From: Dietzia sp. ANT_WB102
Lineage (GTDB): Bacteria > Actinomycetota > Actinomycetes > Mycobacteriales > Mycobacteriaceae
Direction: 5' to 3'
NCBI RefSeq assembly: GCF_008369165.1
Contig: NZ_VOBA01000001.1
Coordinates: 496,001 to 560,000, forward strand
Length of the DNA stretch: 64,000 nucleotides
The notes beneath the pieces were generated by a model. It had not been told where the DNA came from. It did no database searches and saw only the letters and a list, made by a program, of their open reading frames with translations. Positions 60,605 through 64,000 of this stretch are shown piece by piece (position 1 is the first letter of the stretch; every line of letters begins with the position of its first letter). The position numbers were made by a program, and so were the translations under genes.

Positions 60605-61162
60605 ATGGACAACGAACCTGACACCCGACAAGTCCGCGACGGCGTCGACGCCCGCCTGGAGGCCCTGGAGGCCCGACTCGTCGCAGCCGAGACCGGACTT
60701 GATCGGGCGGCTGATGAACTGGCTGTCCTCCGTCTTCTGGCCTCGTACTCCCCCCGCGTCGACTCGGGGGACGCCGAGGGCGTCGCGGAGTTGTGGACCG
60801 AGGACGGCGTCTACGACGTGGACACCGGGGTGCTCGACGGGCACGACGGCCTCGTGGAGATGGTGAACGGAGACGCCCACCAGGGGCTCATCGCGCACGG
60901 CTGCGGGCACGTCCCGAGCCTGCCGGTGGTGCTGCTCGACGGGGACCGCGCGGTGGCGACCGGGTATACCCAACTCGTGGTGCGCTCGTCGCGCCCGGGT
61001 CGGTACACGGTGCTGCGCGTGACGGCGAGCCGGTGGGAGCTGGAGCGGCGCGGCCGGGTGGACGCGCCGGACCGCGGGTGGCGGGTCGTGTTGCGCACCG
61101 CGCGCGCGGTGACCGACGACGGCGAGGGCCGGGAACTGCTGGGACGGTCCCGCGAGAGGTAG
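60605..61162 (+). CDS. NTF2-like (SnoaL/ketosteroid isomerase-like fold) protein
   Basis: A 185-residue protein. A helical N-terminus (RDGVDARLEALEARLVAAET) precedes a cone-shaped NTF2-like domain: ELAVLRLLASYSPRVDSGDAEGVAELWTEDGVYDVDTGVLDGHDGL, HGCGHVPSLPVVLLDGDRAVATGYTQLVV and GWRVVLRTARAV. Such domains serve as isomerases, dehydratases or binding proteins for steroids and polyketides. Being divergent from a KstD-like flavoprotein, it may act on the same substrates, but no catalytic pair is certain. ATG 60605 is probably leaderless. Confidence 0.85.
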   Translation: MDNEPDTRQVRDGVDARLEALEARLVAAETGLDRAADELAVLRLLASYSPRVDSGDAEGVAELWTEDGVYDVDTGVLDGHDGLVEMVNGDAHQGLIAHGCGHVPSLPVVLLDGDRAVATGYTQLVVRSSRPGRYTVLRVTASRWELERRGRVDAPDRGWRVVLRTARAVTDDGEGRELLGRSRER

Positions 61163-61172
61163 CGTGGCAGGT

Positions 61173-61649
61173 ATGAACCGCCGACGCCCCGCGGACGCCG
61201 ACCCGACTCTGCGCGCGGGTCGTCTCGCGCTGCTGACGACCTCCGCGGTCCATCTGGGATTCCAGTCGATTGTCACCTCGGTGGTCTATCCCCAGTTGTT
61301 CGACGGCCCCACCCACGGGATCGCCGAACGTCAGGCCGACCACGCCCGCCGCATCGCCCCCGTGGCCCTCACTCTGTACGCGACGAGCCTGGGGGCGGTG
61401 GCGTGGGCGGCGTACGGTTCGGTGCGCTCGGGCGAACGTGGCGGTCTGGCGGCCACGATGCTCGCGTGCGCCACGGGCGTCGCCGTCCCGGCGATCACCG
61501 CCGGCGTGCTCCCGCTGCACATGGGGATCGCCCAGGAGCGGGTCACCGGCCCGAGGATCCAGGCACTGATGGCCACGGACCGGCTCCGTACTGGGCTGGC
61601 CGCACTGGGGCTCGCGGCGGCGGCGCAGGCCCTGAGCAGTCGCGACTAG
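61173..61649 (+). CDS. Hypothetical four-helix membrane protein
   Basis: A 158-residue membrane protein with helices around LALLTTSAVHLGFQSIVTSV, VALTLYATSLGAVAWAAYG, LAATMLACATGVAVPAITAGV and TGLAALGLAAAAQALSS. Conserved-looking residues are FQSIVTSVVYPQL and VLPLHMGIAQERV. No family name can be given. ATG 61173 follows TAGCGT by 7 nt; the TAG of that hexamer is the stop codon of the NTF2-like gene, so a promoter may be embedded in the stop. GTG 61164 is an alternative start. Confidence 0.75.
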   Translation: MNRRRPADADPTLRAGRLALLTTSAVHLGFQSIVTSVVYPQLFDGPTHGIAERQADHARRIAPVALTLYATSLGAVAWAAYGSVRSGERGGLAATMLACATGVAVPAITAGVLPLHMGIAQERVTGPRIQALMATDRLRTGLAALGLAAAAQALSSRD

Positions 61650-61656
61650 TCGGACG

Positions 61657-62889
61657 CTAGCCGGGCCGCCCGGGCCTGCGGGCTGTGCCCCTTGCCCACG
61701 GCCGGGTCACCGCGAGCAGGGCGCCGCCGGCGATCGCTCCGACCGTCAGCGCCAGCAGGTGGTACGCGGGGATCAGGCCGAGTGATTCTGCGATCACCGC
61801 CGCGACGACCGCCGGCACGCCGAGCGCGAGGTACGCCACCACGAACAGCGCCGCGAACGCCTGCCCTCGCACCGCCGGCGGCGCGCTCTGCGCAACCAGG
61901 GTGGTGCCCATGAGGAACAGCAAACCCATCCCGAGACCGGTGAGCCCCGCGGCGACGATGAACCCGACGACCGACCGGGCTTCCAGCGACACCGACGCGG
62001 TCACGAGCCCCGTGACCAGGGTGAGGACACCGATCACCACCCCGCGCCGCCACTGCGAGGGACCGGACCGCAGATTCCACGCCAGCTGCGCGACTCCGGC
62101 CGCCGCCTGCAGGGCCGCCACGACCAGGCCGGTGACGAGGTAGTCGGACGCGCCGATGAGGTCACGGGCGATCGCCCCGCCGAGACCGAGGAACACACCG
62201 CCGACGCACCACGACACGATCACGCACACGGCCGCCAGCGTGAAGGCGGACCTCATCTGCGGGGGCACGGACGGCGGACGTATGCGCAGCGCCGCACGCA
62301 GGCTCCCCGAGCCGCCGGCGGTCTCGGGGACGATCGCGGCCACGCCGACCGTGAGCGCGACCGTGAGGACGCCGATGACGAGGTAGGGGTGGACGAGGGG
62401 CGACGACGACGAGGTGGCCACCGCCCCGGCGAGCAGCACCCCGCCCGCGATGCCGAAGTTGGTGGTGGAACTACTGGTCAGGGCGCCGACCCGGGAATCC
62501 CTGGTCGGATGGAGTTCGATCAGAGCGGCGGTGGCCGATCCGGTGATCAGACCGACCGCCAGGCCCTGGACGACGCGGGCCGCGATCAGCCAGGCCACCG
62601 AGGACGCCGCCGCAAGCAAGCCCATGCTCAGGGCGAGCAGAATCAGGCCCGCCAGGATGACCGGGCGGCGGCCGATGGCGTCGGAGACCCTGCCGAGGAA
62701 CAGCAGCGGAACCAGGACCGCGAGCGAGTACACGGCATAGACCACCGTGATGGCGGTGCCGCCGACGCCCCAGGCCTGCTGGTAGTCGACGTACAGGGGC
62801 GAAGGGGTGGCGCTGGAGGCCAAGGCTACGGTCACCACGAGCGCCATGAGCACGAACGGGGCCCGGGACGAGCGGGGGGTGGGGTGCAC
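61657..62889 (-). CDS. MFS transporter
   Basis: A 410-residue protein with 12 helices. It shows the loop motif GRVSDAIGRRPVILAG (about 65-80) and, in helix 4-5, VVQGLAVGLITGSATAALIEL. The family is typical for sugar or drug export; substrate unknown. The frame is open further upstream, but that extension would run into the tRNA-Ala gene. I placed the start at GTG 62889, with AGGGAG just upstream; the ATG of MALVVTVALASS would be the next choice. Only 7 bp separate it from the convergent hypothetical gene. Confidence 0.87.
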   Translation of the reverse strand: MHPTPRSSRAPFVLMALVVTVALASSATPSPLYVDYQQAWGVGGTAITVVYAVYSLAVLVPLLFLGRVSDAIGRRPVILAGLILLALSMGLLAAASSVAWLIAARVVQGLAVGLITGSATAALIELHPTRDSRVGALTSSSTTNFGIAGGVLLAGAVATSSSSPLVHPYLVIGVLTVALTVGVAAIVPETAGGSGSLRAALRIRPPSVPPQMRSAFTLAAVCVIVSWCVGGVFLGLGGAIARDLIGASDYLVTGLVVAALQAAAGVAQLAWNLRSGPSQWRRGVVIGVLTLVTGLVTASVSLEARSVVGFIVAAGLTGLGMGLLFLMGTTLVAQSAPPAVRGQAFAALFVVAYLALGVPAVVAAVIAESLGLIPAYHLLALTVGAIAGGALLAVTRPWARGTARRPGRPG

Positions 62890-62948
62890 TGTCTCCCTAT
62901 CCGCAGCGGGAGGGTGCCAGCCGGCTAGCGTGCCAGCCGGCGGGTGAG

Positions 62949-63021
62949 TGGAGCCTAGGGGATTCGAACCCCTGACATCTGCCTTGCAAAGGCAGCGCTC
63001 TACCAACTGAGCTAAGGCCCC
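62949..63021 (-). tRNA. tRNA-Ala (anticodon TGC)
   Basis: A 73-nt tRNA. Acceptor GGGGCCT/AGGCTCC, D-arm TAGCTCAGTTGGTAGAGC, anticodon arm GCTGCCTTTGCAAGGCAG with TGC (62986-62988), and T-arm CAGGGGTTCGAATCCCCT. The CCA end is not encoded. It follows tRNA-Ile by 59 bp. Confidence 0.98.
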
Positions 63022-63080
63022 GTACCTCCAAGCATAAACGCCGGACCGCGTCTAGCGGATCCGGCGTCTGCCTGACGGAG

Positions 63081-63154
63081 TGGGCCTAGGAGGACTTGAA
63101 CCTCCGACCTCCAAATTATCAGTTTGGCGCTCTAACCACCTGAGCTATAGGCCC
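63081..63154 (-). tRNA. tRNA-Ile (anticodon GAT)
   Basis: A 74-nt tRNA. Acceptor GGGCCTA/TAGGCCC, D-arm TAGCTCAGGTGGTTAGAGC, anticodon arm CCAAACTGATAATTTGG with GAT, and T-arm CGGAGGTTCAAGTCCTCC. CCA is not encoded. The Ile-Ala pair downstream of gyrA is a conserved feature of Mycobacteriales. Confidence 0.98.
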
Positions 63155-63232
63155 TTGTACCGAGAGGTCAATCTACCCGACTCCCTCGCCGCCACCCAAA
63201 TCGGCGTACCCGGGTGGCGGCTCCCGGCACGT

Positions 63233-63835
63233 TCAGTAGCGGCGATCAGCGAGGGTGACCTGCACGCCGCCGCCGGTCAGCCCCGCCGCGAGGTTGTAGA
63301 TGAACACTGCGAGGGTCGCCAGGATCGACAGCAGGAGCACGTTGAGAAGGCCCACTCCCCCGCTATAGAGGAAGATCGTCGACGGCCCGATTACTGCAGC
63401 GGACTCGTCGCCCGCCACGCCGGACAGCAGACCGCCGAGGCGGTCCCACACACCCATACCGGACAGCAGCAGGTACGTCACGCCGATGGCGACCATCCAC
63501 ACCAGGTAGAGGGCGAGCATCAGGCCCAGCACCGTGGTGAACGCCGACCATGGGTCGATCCTTCGGAGGACGAGAACCGACTCCATCGGTCCGCGGCGCT
63601 CGGTAGGCGGCACGATAGGCGCGGCGCGCCCGGCCGCGCCCCCCGAGTGGGCCCTGGACACACCCCCGCTCACACCCTCGGCACGGTGGTTGGTGGCGGC
63701 GGGGAACGCGGTGGTGGCCGACGCGCCTGAGACTGCCTCCGACCCGCCGTACCCGGGCGCCGGGGTCGACCCCTCGCGTGCGGGCCCGTCGGTGGCCGGG
63801 TCGGTCGGGTCGGTCGGGTCGGTCGGGTCGGTCAT
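63233..63835 (-). CDS. DUF3566 transmembrane protein
   Basis: A 200-residue protein conserved directly after gyrA in Mycobacteriales (Rv0007-type). The N-terminal 85 residues are low complexity, starting with TDP repeats. The DUF3566 domain follows: ESVLVLRRIDPWSAFTTVLGLMLALYLVW, GVWDRLGGLL and LNVLLLSILATLAVFIYNLAAGLTGGGVQVTL, with two to three helices. The function is unknown. It starts 3 bp after the gyrA stop. Confidence 0.93.
   Translation of the reverse strand: MTDPTDPTDPTDPATDGPAREGSTPAPGYGGSEAVSGASATTAFPAATNHRAEGVSGGVSRAHSGGAAGRAAPIVPPTERRGPMESVLVLRRIDPWSAFTTVLGLMLALYLVWMVAIGVTYLLLSGMGVWDRLGGLLSGVAGDESAAVIGPSTIFLYSGGVGLLNVLLLSILATLAVFIYNLAAGLTGGGVQVTLADRRY
63798..63833. repeat. 9-bp tandem repeat, four perfect copies, coding
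   Basis: GGGTCGGTC is repeated four times without mismatch and encodes the TDPTDPTDPTDP start of the DUF3566 protein. It is a likely site of length variation between strains, since the unit is a multiple of three. Confidence 0.92.
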
Positions 63836-63838
63836 CCC

Positions 63839-64000
63839 CTACTCCTCCTCGACGGACTCGGCTTCGGACCGGTCCTCGTCGTCGGGCTCGTCGGCGTTGC
63901 GGGCGATGGCCAGCAACGAGTCGCCCTCGGCGAGGTTCATCAGTCGCACGCCCTTGGTCTGCCGGCCGGCCTTACGGACCTGCTTGGCAAACGTGCGGAT
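63839..64000 (-). CDS. gyrA: DNA gyrase subunit A, C-terminal end (gene continues past window)
   Basis: The last 53 codons of gyrA, ending at TAG (63841-63839). The segment VRKAGRQTKGVRLMNLAEGD and SLLAIARNADE is the last blade of the C-terminal DNA-wrapping propeller, followed by an acidic tail (DEPDDEDRSEAESVEEE) as in other actinobacterial GyrA. The upstream part lies beyond base 64000, where gyrB, recF, dnaN and dnaA are expected. Confidence 0.95.
   Translation of the reverse strand: MRTFAKQVRKAGRQTKGVRLMNLAEGDSLLAIARNADEPDDEDRSEAESVEEE

Noticed and set aside
62890-63006. N-terminal extension of the MFS gene to 63006
   Set aside because: It would translate through the tRNA-Ala gene (62949-63021).
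1-64000. CRISPR arrays, insertion sequences, prophage or toxin-antitoxin pairs
   Set aside because: No regularly spaced repeats, transposase or integrase motifs, or phage structural genes were seen on either strand.

Overview
The window is about 64 kb of dense, high-GC DNA from a mycolic-acid actinobacterium (Mycobacteriales), most likely Dietzia or a close relative. Two signs support this. First, gyrA(3' end)-DUF3566-tRNA-Ile-tRNA-Ala ... ppiA-PH protein-crgA-trpG-pknB-pknA-pbpA-rodA-pstP-fhaB-fhaA-tRNA-Leu has the order and relative strands of the chromosome region next to gyrA in Mycobacterium, read here in reverse. Second, a single gene encodes an AlkB alkane hydroxylase fused to rubredoxin and is followed by a TetR gene, an arrangement described in Dietzia. 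The assignment rests on remembered gene families and gene order, not on a database search.

Layout. 1-9.5 kb: tail of an acyl-CoA synthetase, PEP carboxylase, transporters, an ECF sigma/DNA-repair/LysE operon, a secreted lipase and two small proteins. 9.6-14.5 kb: two SDR genes facing a flavin monooxygenase-TetR-hydrolase operon across a palindromic operator, probably an alcohol/ketone oxidation module. 14.5-29.6 kb: YceI, a secreted acidic protein, hydrolases, an AI-2E family permease, a GH15 glycosidase-glucose dehydrogenase operon, an MFS pump, a Tat-exported phosphoesterase, an F420-type oxidoreductase and an acyl-CoA dehydrogenase. 29.6-34.8 kb: a parS-like site, pntB-pntA, a DUF2254 membrane protein and tRNA-Leu. 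35.0-47.9 kb: the conserved cell-division and Ser/Thr phospho-signalling block (fhaA to ppiA), with a DnaA-box cluster between crgA and the PH-domain gene. 47.9-62.9 kb: an accessory block inserted between ppiA and tRNA-Ala, holding a TrpB2 enzyme, an SDR of the hydroxyacyl-CoA type, an ABC exporter, alkB-rubredoxin/tetR, and a lipid-type cluster of three PaaI thioesterases, an SDR, a flavoprotein dehydrogenase and an NTF2-like protein. 62.9-64 kb: tRNA-Ala, tRNA-Ile, DUF3566 and the end of gyrA.

How it works together. The fha/pstP/rodA/pbpA/pknA/pknB genes are an almost gapless operon coupling peptidoglycan synthesis to phospho-signalling. The surrounding accessory genes are mostly for lipid and hydrocarbon oxidation (AlkB, FadD, FadE, SDRs, monooxygenase, thioesterases, lipase). 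Many genes start 6-8 nt after a TANNNT hexamer with no Shine-Dalgarno, suggesting frequent leaderless transcripts. Two divergent gene pairs use facing leaderless promoters. I saw no insertion sequence, prophage or CRISPR array. The most unusual elements are regulatory or chromosomal: the DnaA-box cluster, the parS site, the interlocked leaderless promoters, a shared TTGACG/CGTCAA operator, and a dispersed intergenic repeat around GAGTCACTGCGT.
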